This document shows, in pieces, positions 39,405 to 47,611 of a stretch of DNA of 64,000 nt. The translations under genes were made by a program, and so were the position numbers. The notes under the pieces are model-generated. The model worked only from the letters and a program-made list of their open reading frames with translations, made no database searches and was not told the origin of the DNA. The stretch is taken from the NCBI GenBank assembly GCA_022827225.1, contig JAJDTJ010000035.1:1-64000 (forward strand), written 5' to 3'. The DNA is from Candidatus Poribacteria bacterium (GTDB lineage Bacteria; Poribacteria; WGA-4E; WGA-3G). The first letter of the stretch is position 1; the number at the start of each line of letters is the position of its first letter.

Positions 39405-41978
39405 TTATTTCCGTATGACCATCCGGCGCGTCGCCGTGAACTTACTCGCAAACAGTGTATAGAAATAGATGCCGCTTGCAACAGGTTCTCCAAGTTCATT
39501 TTTACCATCCCAATACGCCGCCTGGCTACGACTTTGATAGGGCCCCGGGGATTGATATCCCAACGCCAACGTCCGCACCAATTCCCCATTCGCAGTATAG
39601 ATGTGGATTGTCGCATCCGCAGCCGCTGCTAACTGATATGGGATCCATGTCTCCGGATTAAAAGGGTTCGGGTAGTTCGGCAGAAGCATCGTCTCTTTCG
39701 GAGTCAGCACAGCCAAGAGGCTTTGAAGAACAGCGATACCTTTTTGGAAAATAGGTGCTTTGTCATTAACGTGCTGTGCTTGCCTTAACCACAGTTCCAC
39801 TTCCGCGGGGGTAAGCAATTCTATTGACCGCGAATGTGCAGATGGGGCACCGTTATCCACTGCAAGGGCTCCAGCGACTAACAAGATATCCGCTATATCA
39901 ACAGTCCCGTCCCCGTTGATATCCGCAGCGTTTTCTGCACCAGGCTGTCCAAATTGTGAGGCGACAAAAACCAAATCTTGTAGGTCTACGACACCATCAC
40001 GATTTGCATCTTCAGCGAGTTGTGTGGTTTCTGTCTCAACGGATACTTCTGGTACCAAATCCCAGAAAAATATGATGCCATCCCAACCACCACTTGCCAG
40101 GGTCTGACCATCCGGACTGAACGCGATTCCAGTAATACCGTAAGTGTGTCCAAGGAAGGTCGTTTTAAGCGCACCCGTCTCAACATCCCAAAGCTTCACA
40201 GTGGTATCATCCCGATAGCCACAACTCGCAAGCGTTTTGCCATCCGGACTGAACGCTACGTCATTGACACCGTTCGTATGTGCAACGAAGGTAGTTTTCG
40301 GTTCCCCGGTGTCAACATCCCATAGAATTATTGTGTTGTCATCACTGCCACTCGCGAGGAGACTACCATCCGGACTAAACGCGACACTCATAACACTGTC
40401 TGTATGTCCCGCGAAGGTTGCCTTGTTTTCATCTGTGTTAACATTCCACAGACGCACCGTGGTGTCTACACTACCACTTGCAAGCGTTCGACTATCGTAA
40501 CTGAAGGCGATTGAGGTGACATCATCTGCATGGCCAGTAAGTGCCGTTTTATATGTCCGTCCGGCATACCATAGCAGCACGCCGTTACTTGTGCTACGGG
40601 CAAGAAATCTGCCATCGGGGCTGAAAGCAATTGCTCTGTGTCTGACATAACCACTGATTGTCTGCCCATATCCTTTGATAGTTGCACTGTGTGTCCAGTT
40701 GTTAATGTCCCACAGATGAATCAGCGAACTATCCTGACTAGCAAGTGTCCCGCCGGCTGGATTGAAAGCCAAACTTGTATTAACTGTCCAGTCCCCGACA
40801 AAGAGTGTCGCTGCGTGTGTCCTTGTGGTCGTATCCCACAGAAAGATTTGTTCTTCATACCCGCTTGCGAATGTGCGACCATCTGGACTGAAAGCAATAG
40901 AGTAAACACCACTCGTATGACCCGTAATTGATAGTTTCCGCCCGCCCGTCTCAACATCCCATAGATACAGTTTGTCGCCGCCCGCGCTTGCGAGCGTTTT
41001 ACCATCCGGGCTGAATGTAACGGAAGAAATACGTGACGTATGCCCGAGGAACTCTGCTTTGTGGGTTCCACTCGCCACATCCCATAGGTGTAATTCGCCC
41101 CTCCAACTTCCAGTGACAAGCGTACGACTGTCAGGACTGAAAGCGGTACAATTGGCATCCGTATTAAGAGCTGCTTTGTGTCTGCCAGTGATCGCATCCC
41201 ATAAGTGTAACTTATCTTCATTCGTACTTGAACTCGCGAATGTGCGACCATCTGGACTGAAAGCGATGTTAGAGATGCCTTGGGTATGTTTCGTGAGGGT
41301 CGTTTTGTGAGTGCCAGTTGCAACATCCCATAAACGCACTGTTTCATCCCAACTACCGCTGGCAAGTGTCGTTCCGTCTGGACTAAAAGCGAGTGAGGTA
41401 ATTGAGTGTGTGTGTCCAATGAGCGTTGCTATGCGCGCACCAGAGGCGACATCCCATAGTATTACCTTATCGTCCGAAGTCCCACCAGCAACCGTGCGAC
41501 TATCCGGACTGAAGGTCATTCTGCGGATTTTCGAGGTATCCCCGCTAAGTGTTACTTTGTTTTCCCTATCGGCTACGTTCCACAGGCATACCTCGTCGTC
41601 TGGCCCCCAATTCGCAACAGTCCTGCCATCCGGACTCAAAGCAAGACTGTCTGATAAATTTCCTGTGATTAAATCCAACTCCACACCGCTATGGGCATCG
41701 TAGACCCAAACCCCGACAGTGTTCTCGACCATCAGGCGATTGCCATCATCGGAAAACTTTAAACCGCCTGCATATCCCTTACCAAGGCGCGCCTTAGCTC
41801 CTTCAGGCAAATCCCACTGCGTATAACTTTGGGCAAAAACATTCGGGAGAAAAAAAGTTGAAACTACAAAGAGCAGTAAAATTAATCTTTTTATCAAAAT
41901 TTCAGCAAGAAAGCGCGTACGGTATGAAATAATTTTGACAGCTCCTTCCAAAACTGTTTGAAATTGCGTCCCTTTCAT
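39405..41978 (-). CDS. Secreted WD40 protein with dockerin-like pair, paralogue of 36709
   Basis: 857 residues, AGGAGGG before the ATG. A rather long N-region of about 28 residues precedes the signal helix, which ends NVFAQ. About twelve WD40 repeats follow, then dockerin-like loops DANRDGVVDLQD and DINGDGTVDIAD and the same LPNYPNPFNPETWIPYQL C-terminal domain. It arose with 36709 by duplication, judging from identical domain order, but the blades differ enough to indicate an old event. The intervening 170 bases contain simple direct and inverted repeats and no gene. Confidence 0.9.
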   Translation of the reverse strand: MKGTQFQTVLEGAVKIISYRTRFLAEILIKRLILLLFVVSTFFLPNVFAQSYTQWDLPEGAKARLGKGYAGGLKFSDDGNRLMVENTVGVWVYDAHSGVELDLITGNLSDSLALSPDGRTVANWGPDDEVCLWNVADRENKVTLSGDTSKIRRMTFSPDSRTVAGGTSDDKVILWDVASGARIATLIGHTHSITSLAFSPDGTTLASGSWDETVRLWDVATGTHKTTLTKHTQGISNIAFSPDGRTFASSSTNEDKLHLWDAITGRHKAALNTDANCTAFSPDSRTLVTGSWRGELHLWDVASGTHKAEFLGHTSRISSVTFSPDGKTLASAGGDKLYLWDVETGGRKLSITGHTSGVYSIAFSPDGRTFASGYEEQIFLWDTTTRTHAATLFVGDWTVNTSLAFNPAGGTLASQDSSLIHLWDINNWTHSATIKGYGQTISGYVRHRAIAFSPDGRFLARSTSNGVLLWYAGRTYKTALTGHADDVTSIAFSYDSRTLASGSVDTTVRLWNVNTDENKATFAGHTDSVMSVAFSPDGSLLASGSDDNTIILWDVDTGEPKTTFVAHTNGVNDVAFSPDGKTLASCGYRDDTTVKLWDVETGALKTTFLGHTYGITGIAFSPDGQTLASGGWDGIIFFWDLVPEVSVETETTQLAEDANRDGVVDLQDLVFVASQFGQPGAENAADINGDGTVDIADILLVAGALAVDNGAPSAHSRSIELLTPAEVELWLRQAQHVNDKAPIFQKGIAVLQSLLAVLTPKETMLLPNYPNPFNPETWIPYQLAAAADATIHIYTANGELVRTLALGYQSPGPYQSRSQAAYWDGKNELGEPVASGIYFYTLFASKFTATRRMVIRK

Positions 41979-42299
41979 CGGTTTGCCCTCCTATCTGACT
42001 CGATTTTCCAACAGCAAGTCCTTTGATAGCATTATAGATAGCAAATATGATATAGCAATAGCAAATATGATGCCAATTATGCATAAACGCCAACGACCTC
42101 CGCCTCCGTTGACTTCCATGTATGCAATAGGCGGCTATCTAATAAAAAATGCTGAGCATTGTTCATAATTTGAACACACTCAGCATTTATACACGGATAT
42201 TCAAAATTGCTGCCTATGTCGGGTTTCTGACGACAAGGGGGCTAACCTGCACAAAAATGGGCAATCCTTATTTCAAAGTGGACAGTATGGGGCATTCAC
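41979..42299. other. Intergenic region upstream of the WD40 gene
   Basis: 321 bases with no gene seen. It holds two copies of ATAGCAAATATGAT (around 42040-42071) that could be regulatory for the gene starting at 41978, and the terminator of the gene to its right, listed separately. Confidence 0.45.
42147..42188 (-). terminator. Intrinsic terminator of the sigma/WD40 gene
   Basis: AAATGCTGAG (42147-42156) pairs with CTCAGCATTT (42179-42188), and an inner GTTCA/TGAAC stem lies in the loop. Read on the minus strand, the stem is followed by TTTTTTATT, giving a standard rho-independent terminator 110 bases after the stop codon at 42300. Confidence 0.75.
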
Positions 42300-43778
42300 C
42301 TAATCTGTAGCGTTAGCTGAGGGCGCGATGTTCCAGAGCAGTACCGAACAGTCCCAACTTCCGCTCGCGAGTGTCTGTCTATCTGGGCTGAATGCGACAC
42401 TCGTAACAACATCCGTGTGCCCTGAGAGCATCCTTTTATGTTGCCCTGTGTTTGTATCCCACAGACGGATCGTCCCATCTGTACTACCACTCACGAGTGT
42501 CGCACTATCCGGGCTGAACGAAATACAATAAACTCTGGATGCATGCCCTATAAGTGTTTGTTTCTGCACACCTGTGACAACATCCCACAAACGGATGGTA
42601 TTGTCCGACCCGCCACTTGCGAGCATCTGTCCATCCGGACTGAATGAAACACTATGAATATGAGGCGGATATATATTCGCCTGCCCACGCATTAAGTTTT
42701 GATTTTCAAGTTTTTGCGTCAGTTCGCCTCTTGTAACATCCCATAAGTAGATGTTACCATCCAGGCTCCCACTTGCGAGTATTTTTCCATCCGGACTGAA
42801 GGAGACACTACTAACAGTTTGATGTGTAAGTTTTCGCTGCGGCTCGCCTGTTATCGCGTTCCACAAGCGGATTGTTCCGTCCCAACTCCCACTCGCCAAC
42901 AGACGACCATCCGGACTGAAAGAGATGCTATTAACACCCTTGTCATGACCCGTGAGTGTTTTTTTTAGCTCCCCAATAGTCGCATCCCACAAGTCAATTT
43001 CCTCCCCATTTCCACTTGCGAGTGTTTTTCCATCCGGACTGAAGGAAAGACACCCAATATCGATAGAACTTATTGGCCGACTTCCTCTGAAGAGTTGTTG
43101 TTTTTTTTCACCTGTGTTTGTATCCCATAGATGGATTTTTCCTTGCCAATCCCAACTTGCGAGTGTTTTTCCATCCGGACTGAAGGCTACACTTTTAACC
43201 CGACTTATATACCCAGCGATCGTTCTCTTTTTTTCTCCTGTGGTTACATTCCACAGAGAAAGCTCGGGACTTCCAAGATTGTCACTTGCGAGTGTTTTTC
43301 CATCCGGACTGAGAGAAATACTACTGGCACCCTCTGTGAACAGTTGCGTACTCTCTGGAAGCGTTTGCTTCAGCTCACCTGTAGTCGCGTCCCACAAGCC
43401 TATTATGTCCCAACCGCCACTCACTAACACCCTCCCATCCGGGCTAAAGGAGATGCTATCCGTAAATCCGCTGTGCCCTCTAAGGATTTGTTTGGGCTCG
43501 CCTGTGTTTGCATCCCACAAACGGATAGTGTTATCCCGACTTCCGCTTGCGAGCGTTTTCCCATCCGGACTAAATTCTACACAGAGAACATCCGTTTCGT
43601 ATGGTATTGTGAGTAATCCTATTTTTCCGAGTACTTTTTTGAATATTCCTATTTTATGGCCTGTGATTTTTTTCTTTAGTGTTCCTGTGTTTGTATCCCA
43701 CAGACAGATTGTTGCGTCTCCACTTCCACTTGCGAGAGTTTTTCCATCCGGACTAAACGATACGCTGCTAACATACAC
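42300..43778 (-). CDS. C-terminal WD40 part of the sigma/WD40 protein (separated by a frameshift)
   Basis: 492 residues of WD40 repeats with no signal peptide or start of its own; the apparent GTG start at 43778 is in the middle of a blade (YVSSVSFSPDGKTLASGSGD). The frame continues upstream without a stop to the end of the sigma-containing gene at 43844, and the two are joined by one extra C in the C5 tract 43904-43908. It is best read as the second half of one protein of about 943 residues. The ending is ...LLWNIAPSANATD. Confidence 0.8.
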   Translation of the reverse strand: MYVSSVSFSPDGKTLASGSGDATICLWDTNTGTLKKKITGHKIGIFKKVLGKIGLLTIPYETDVLCVEFSPDGKTLASGSRDNTIRLWDANTGEPKQILRGHSGFTDSISFSPDGRVLVSGGWDIIGLWDATTGELKQTLPESTQLFTEGASSISLSPDGKTLASDNLGSPELSLWNVTTGEKKRTIAGYISRVKSVAFSPDGKTLASWDWQGKIHLWDTNTGEKKQQLFRGSRPISSIDIGCLSFSPDGKTLASGNGEEIDLWDATIGELKKTLTGHDKGVNSISFSPDGRLLASGSWDGTIRLWNAITGEPQRKLTHQTVSSVSFSPDGKILASGSLDGNIYLWDVTRGELTQKLENQNLMRGQANIYPPHIHSVSFSPDGQMLASGGSDNTIRLWDVVTGVQKQTLIGHASRVYCISFSPDSATLVSGSTDGTIRLWDTNTGQHKRMLSGHTDVVTSVAFSPDRQTLASGSWDCSVLLWNIAPSANATD

Positions 43779-43843
43779 TGTATGACCTTTGAACGTTTGT
43801 TTGTGCGTGCCTGTAGTTGTATCCCATAGACGGATTGTTGCGT

Positions 43844-45130
43844 CTAAACCTGAACCTCCACTTGCGAGTGTCTGTCCATCTGGACTAAACGATACGCTAT
43901 AGACCCCCTTGTATGTCCTGTGAATGTCTTTTTATGTTGTCCTGTGTTTGCATCCCACAAACGGATAGTGTTATCTTGACTCCCACTTGCGAGAGTTTTT
44001 CCATCCGGACTAAACGCTATACATAAGACATGCTCCGTATGGCCCGTAAGTAGATTGATCTCTTGACCGGTATCAGCATCATACAGCCAAATACCGATCG
44101 TACTCGCGACTGCGAATCGAGTGCCATCCGGTGAATACTGTATTTCGGTCGCGGCACCTTTTCCGAAGCGAATTTTGGCTTCTTTGGGTAAACCCAATTG
44201 CGTGTAATTGCCGTTATCGGACAAAACCTGATTCGACTCCTGACCAGCACCGTTCCCTTTACCGCGATCATCAGAATTTTCTCCGAGCTGATTTCGGACA
44301 TCTGGTTTCGCTTGAATATCCTGAACAACGGGTGCATCAATCAGTTCAATTACCGCTTCAGACTGGGCATCTAAACTATAGGGTTGCTGGAAACGGGCTA
44401 AGTATTGGTTGCCTATGCCAAGCATTAGCACGACCAAAAGGGCGCTGGATACCCCGCCTATCACCCACGGTGCCAACGGTTTGCTTCCTGATGGGGCAGT
44501 CGGTTTGATACGGGCAACTTCTCGCATAATACTATCAGTGAAATTAGGGGACAATTGGAAATTGTTAAGTGCCTCTCGGATCATCGGTTCCTCCTTTTTT
44601 AGACGCTGCCGAGCTCTGTGAAGCCGGAGCTTAATCGCGCTGGTGGATACACCTAAAAATCGGCTGATCTCTTCACACGTCATTTCGCCGAAGTAGTGAA
44701 GCGTCATCACCGTGCGTTCACTCTCGTTTAGCTTCGCAAGCAGCTTTTTAACCACTTCGCGTTGCGCTTCTACTGTAACTTTCGTCCGCTCTTCTGCAAC
44801 ATATCGGGAATATGTTTCGTCTGTGGAATCAATCTCTGTAGCCTCAAGCGGTTCAGTTTCCAAACGTTTCTTGCGAATCCAGGCGCGGCATAGGTTGGTG
44901 GCAATTACATAGAGCCATCCTGAAAACTGGTTCGGATCTTTCAATGTAGAAAGTTTCTGATAGACTTTGAGGAAGGTGTCCTGCGTAATCTCTTCAGCGA
45001 TGTGGAAATCCCCTATTTTCCGCCAAGCGAGCGCGTGCACCTGCTTTTCGTATTTTTTCACTAAACTTGCAAAAGCGTTTTCATCGCCTGCCAGAATCCG
45101 ATTTATTAATTCAACATCTCTGTTTTTCAT
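43844..45130 (-). CDS. ECF-type sigma factor fused to a membrane helix and WD40 blades (N-terminal part)
   Basis: 428 residues from ATG 45130 (GAGG upstream; an in-frame TTG 12 bases earlier is less likely). Residues 1-90 are sigma region 2 (AEEITQDTFLKVYQKL), and 125-180 region 4 (SERTVMTLHYFGEMTCEEIS and helix-turn-helix STSAIKLRLHRARQRL). A helix at about 222-241 (WVIGGVSSALLVVLMLGIG) would anchor it, leaving WD40 blades from about residue 320 outside the cytoplasm. The last 22 residues (from RGSIAYRLVQ) are out of frame: one C too few in 43904-43908 switches frames, after which WD40 coding resumes and joins 42300-43778. The whole would be a sensor and sigma factor in one chain. Confidence 0.88.
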   Translation of the reverse strand: MKNRDVELINRILAGDENAFASLVKKYEKQVHALAWRKIGDFHIAEEITQDTFLKVYQKLSTLKDPNQFSGWLYVIATNLCRAWIRKKRLETEPLEATEIDSTDETYSRYVAEERTKVTVEAQREVVKKLLAKLNESERTVMTLHYFGEMTCEEISRFLGVSTSAIKLRLHRARQRLKKEEPMIREALNNFQLSPNFTDSIMREVARIKPTAPSGSKPLAPWVIGGVSSALLVVLMLGIGNQYLARFQQPYSLDAQSEAVIELIDAPVVQDIQAKPDVRNQLGENSDDRGKGNGAGQESNQVLSDNGNYTQLGLPKEAKIRFGKGAATEIQYSPDGTRFAVASTIGIWLYDADTGQEINLLTGHTEHVLCIAFSPDGKTLASGSQDNTIRLWDANTGQHKKTFTGHTRGSIAYRLVQMDRHSQVEVQV

Positions 45131-45148
45131 CAGGGACCTCAAAAAGTA

Positions 45149-45282
45149 GTAAATTAGGACTTACGCATGCAGCTCTTTTGTAGCATAAACTTTCCAGTTT
45201 GTGCCACTAAAACGCTATGTTTTCCGAGAAATTTCATCTAATAGAATAGGCTATAGTCAAAAATGCGTAAGTCCTGTAAATT
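45149..45282. mobile_element. MITE with 13-bp inverted ends and 7-bp target duplication
   Basis: The element 45156-45275 (120 bases) begins AGGACTTACGCAT and ends ATGCGTAAGTCCT, perfect inverted repeats. GTAAATT flanks it on both sides (45149-45155 and 45276-45282), a target-site duplication. It has no gene, so it must have been moved by a transposase in trans. It lies 25 bases upstream of the sigma-gene start codon, so that gene's promoter is inside or beyond it. The remaining sequence from 45283 to 45513 holds no gene that I can support. Confidence 0.85.
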
Positions 45283-45513
45283 GCTTAAGCAGAGAATATA
45301 TTAGGTATGCTGCATGCTATTAAAATATAATGACGCGAGTTAGCAGCGGATGGTTACTTAATTCTCACGGAAGGATGGATGTGAAGCAATTAATCTCTTG
45401 TCAACGGACGATACGGAGTGATAGATCACTATTTTAGCCCAAGTTGCTACTGATCTTTTCTCTTAATGGGTGCGGTTGGAAAATTGTCCCTGCTGGATGG
45501 AACGGAGAGCAAA

Positions 45514-46464
45514 CTACCCGACCAAGTATTTAAACACAGAGGAGAGATTATCATCAGGAGAGTAGAGTTGCGAGACGTTCAACTCGTTTTCGATGAGGAG
45601 TTCAGGAAGCCGTCCATAGAAAGCATCAGGCTTAGCAGTTTCAATAATAATATCGCCGGCTGCGTCTGTTTCTAATTCTTCCACAATGGCTCCGTTATTA
45701 ACAAAGGTGACGCTCAGGATGTCTGGAAAAGGGAGACAGACTTGTGCTAAACGACGCGGTTCGTCGGTACTCAGGTAAACTTTATGGGGATGTTCGTCAA
45801 TCAGTTCGCGAATGTCGGAGATGGTGCCCTCTGCAAGAATACGTCCTTGATGGATGAGCAGAATTGTCTCTGTGAGTGCTTCAATCTCGTAGAGGATATG
45901 GCTCGAAACGATGATGCTAATACCTTTATCAGTGAGGTCTTTTAGCAATGCAAGCACATGTCGTCTGCCATTAGGGTCTAACCCGGTGAGCGGTTCGTCA
46001 AGAAATAAGAGTTCCGGTTCATGCACTAACGCTTGGGCAAGTTTGATACGTTGCCGCATCCCCTTACTATAAGACCCGATAGGTCTATCCTTTGCCGGTA
46101 ACATATCCACCGTTTCCAATACTTGTAGCGTTCGGGATTCCGCCTCTGATGTGTCGTATCCACTTAACGTAGCGAAAAACGTGACAAACTCGAATCCACT
46201 CATGAATTGATATGCCAGTTCTATATCGGGACAGTAGCCAAACCGCCGCGTCAAATCGGGGTTGTTCCATACCGTTTGATTTAGCACCTTGACGGTGCCT
46301 TGGTTCGGTTTGAGTTGTCCCGTCATCAGTTTGATGAGACTGGTTTTGCCCGCACCGTTTGGACCCAGTAGACCCGTTATTCCGGGGTAAATCGCAAGTG
46401 TTACATCATTCACCCCCATAACTTCGCCGTACCATTTGGATAGATTTTCTGTTTGGACGATCAT
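45514..46464 (-). CDS. ABC transporter ATP-binding protein (ABC-2/CcmA type)
   Basis: 316 residues. Walker A is GPNGAGKTS near residue 34, the signature SYSKGMRQR near 130, Walker B LLFLDEPLTGLDP near 150, and the H-loop SSHIL near 187. The C-terminal 100 residues are the extension typical of ATPases that pair with ABC-2 permeases for drug, polysaccharide or lipid export, or gliding-type systems. No ABC-2 permease is adjacent in the window, though a large membrane protein lies two genes away at 47593. AAGGAA precedes the ATG. Confidence 0.92.
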   Translation of the reverse strand: MIVQTENLSKWYGEVMGVNDVTLAIYPGITGLLGPNGAGKTSLIKLMTGQLKPNQGTVKVLNQTVWNNPDLTRRFGYCPDIELAYQFMSGFEFVTFFATLSGYDTSEAESRTLQVLETVDMLPAKDRPIGSYSKGMRQRIKLAQALVHEPELLFLDEPLTGLDPNGRRHVLALLKDLTDKGISIIVSSHILYEIEALTETILLIHQGRILAEGTISDIRELIDEHPHKVYLSTDEPRRLAQVCLPFPDILSVTFVNNGAIVEELETDAAGDIIIETAKPDAFYGRLPELLIENELNVSQLYSPDDNLSSVFKYLVG

Positions 46465-46477
46465 TTAATGTTCCTTG

Positions 46478-46592
46478 TTAGTTATAAGTGGTAAGTTAGG
46501 TTTCCGTTGTGTCTCGGACCTTCCCTGTTCCTGCCACAATAATCCTCTTAACTTATAACTTATAACTTATAACTTATAACTACTGACGGCTA
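46478..46592. repeat. Heptamer-repeat intergenic element, copy B
   Basis: Left arm GTTATAAGTGGTAAGTTAGG; right arm CCTCTTAACTTATAACTTAT continuing as about four units of the heptamer AACTTAT (to about 46580). The right arm reaches into the stop codon of the PfkB gene. Confidence 0.65.
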
Positions 46593-47506
46593 ATTTTTAG
46601 AGTCTCTTCAAGATTCTGGATGCCTGCACTGGTTCCCATAGCCGTGACGCAAGCTGCCCCCGTCGCGGATGCCAATTCAGCAGTCGCTTTCAGATCCCAA
46701 CCCATGATCATTCCAGCGAGAAAACCGGCGACGTACGCATCACCCGCACCTGTCCCATCAACGACGTTGACGGAATAGGCAGGTACAGAGAATTCTGTTT
46801 CTCGTGTAGAGACATAACTACCGTTTTCCCCCATCTTAATGGCAATGGTATCAATGTCGTAGTTATTTCGCAAAAGTTCGACGATTTCACGGCATTCGGA
46901 CAGGCCGGTGAGGTGTTGCGCTTCAACAATACTTGGCATAAAGATGTCTACATGTCGCAAACACGGTTCTAACGTTTCCATCCATTTTCCGGTAGCATCG
47001 TACGCTGTGTCAAGCGAGGTCGTTATACCTTGTGCCTTCGCCTCTCGGAGAACGTTTGCCATCGGGACACCGTCAAAACTTGGCATGACGAGTGCACCAG
47101 CGATGTGCAAAATTTTGGCGGTTTTAATCAGTTCCCAATCAAGGTCCCCTTCACAGAGTTCACCATTCGCACCGATATAATGATAGAAAGTCCGTTCACC
47201 GTCGGAGGCGACCGCGACAAATGTAAGTGAGGTACTAACGTCGGTGTCCTGACGTATACCAGCAACGTCAACACCGTTATCTGAAAGCGTTTGCAGAATC
47301 AGATCGCCGAAAGCGTCAGTGCCAATTTTTCCCATCGCACCGACAGAGATCCCCAGGCGCGCGAGCGCAAGAGCTGTGTTATTCGCACAACCCCCGGTAT
47401 GGATTTCGAGTTCATCGAAGAGTGCTAATTTCCCTTTTTCAGGGAACCGATCTATCGGTCGTCCAAGCACATCAACGACATAAATACCGAGCGACAGCAC
47501 ATCCAT
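46580..47506 (-). CDS. PfkB/ribokinase family sugar kinase
   Basis: 308 residues. N-terminal DVLSLGIYVVDVLGRPID, GGCANNTALALARLG (substrate loop) and the ATP/anion-hole motif VNVVDGTGAGDAYVAGFLAG with catalytic Asp near residue 253 identify the family. Substrate could be ribose, fructose, KDG or a nucleoside and is not decided by the sequence. AAAAGGAATAA precedes the ATG. The gene ends inside repeat copy B. Confidence 0.92.
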   Translation of the reverse strand: MDVLSLGIYVVDVLGRPIDRFPEKGKLALFDELEIHTGGCANNTALALARLGISVGAMGKIGTDAFGDLILQTLSDNGVDVAGIRQDTDVSTSLTFVAVASDGERTFYHYIGANGELCEGDLDWELIKTAKILHIAGALVMPSFDGVPMANVLREAKAQGITTSLDTAYDATGKWMETLEPCLRHVDIFMPSIVEAQHLTGLSECREIVELLRNNYDIDTIAIKMGENGSYVSTRETEFSVPAYSVNVVDGTGAGDAYVAGFLAGMIMGWDLKATAELASATGAACVTAMGTSAGIQNLEETLKISRQ

Positions 47507-47524
47507 TTCTAATTATTCCTTTTA

Positions 47525-47611
47525 GGGTTATAAGTTATAAGAAGGAGTGTTTAGGTAAGTCCTAAGACCCTCTTAACTTATACCCTCTTAACCTACCACT
47601 TATAACCTTTA
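47525..47611. repeat. Heptamer-repeat intergenic element, copy C
   Basis: GGTTATAAGTTATAAG on the left and CCTCTTAACTTATACC, CCACTTATAACC on the right. The last codons of the minus-strand gene at 47593 (KGYKW and stop) lie inside the right arm. Confidence 0.6.

Noticed and set aside
40721..41419. 232-residue frame inside the second secreted WD40 gene
   Set aside because: Alternate-frame shadow produced by the repeated WD40 codons.
36709..45130. Regularly spaced repeats of CCATCCGGACTGAACGC type every 120-130 bases, resembling a CRISPR or satellite array
   Set aside because: They encode the FSPDG segment of each WD40 blade in frame; spacing equals the blade length and the sequence between is coding.
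45360..45425. 20-codon frame starting MDVKQLISC with GGAAGG upstream
   Set aside because: Too short, with no match that I recognise and no coding context; kept only as a note.
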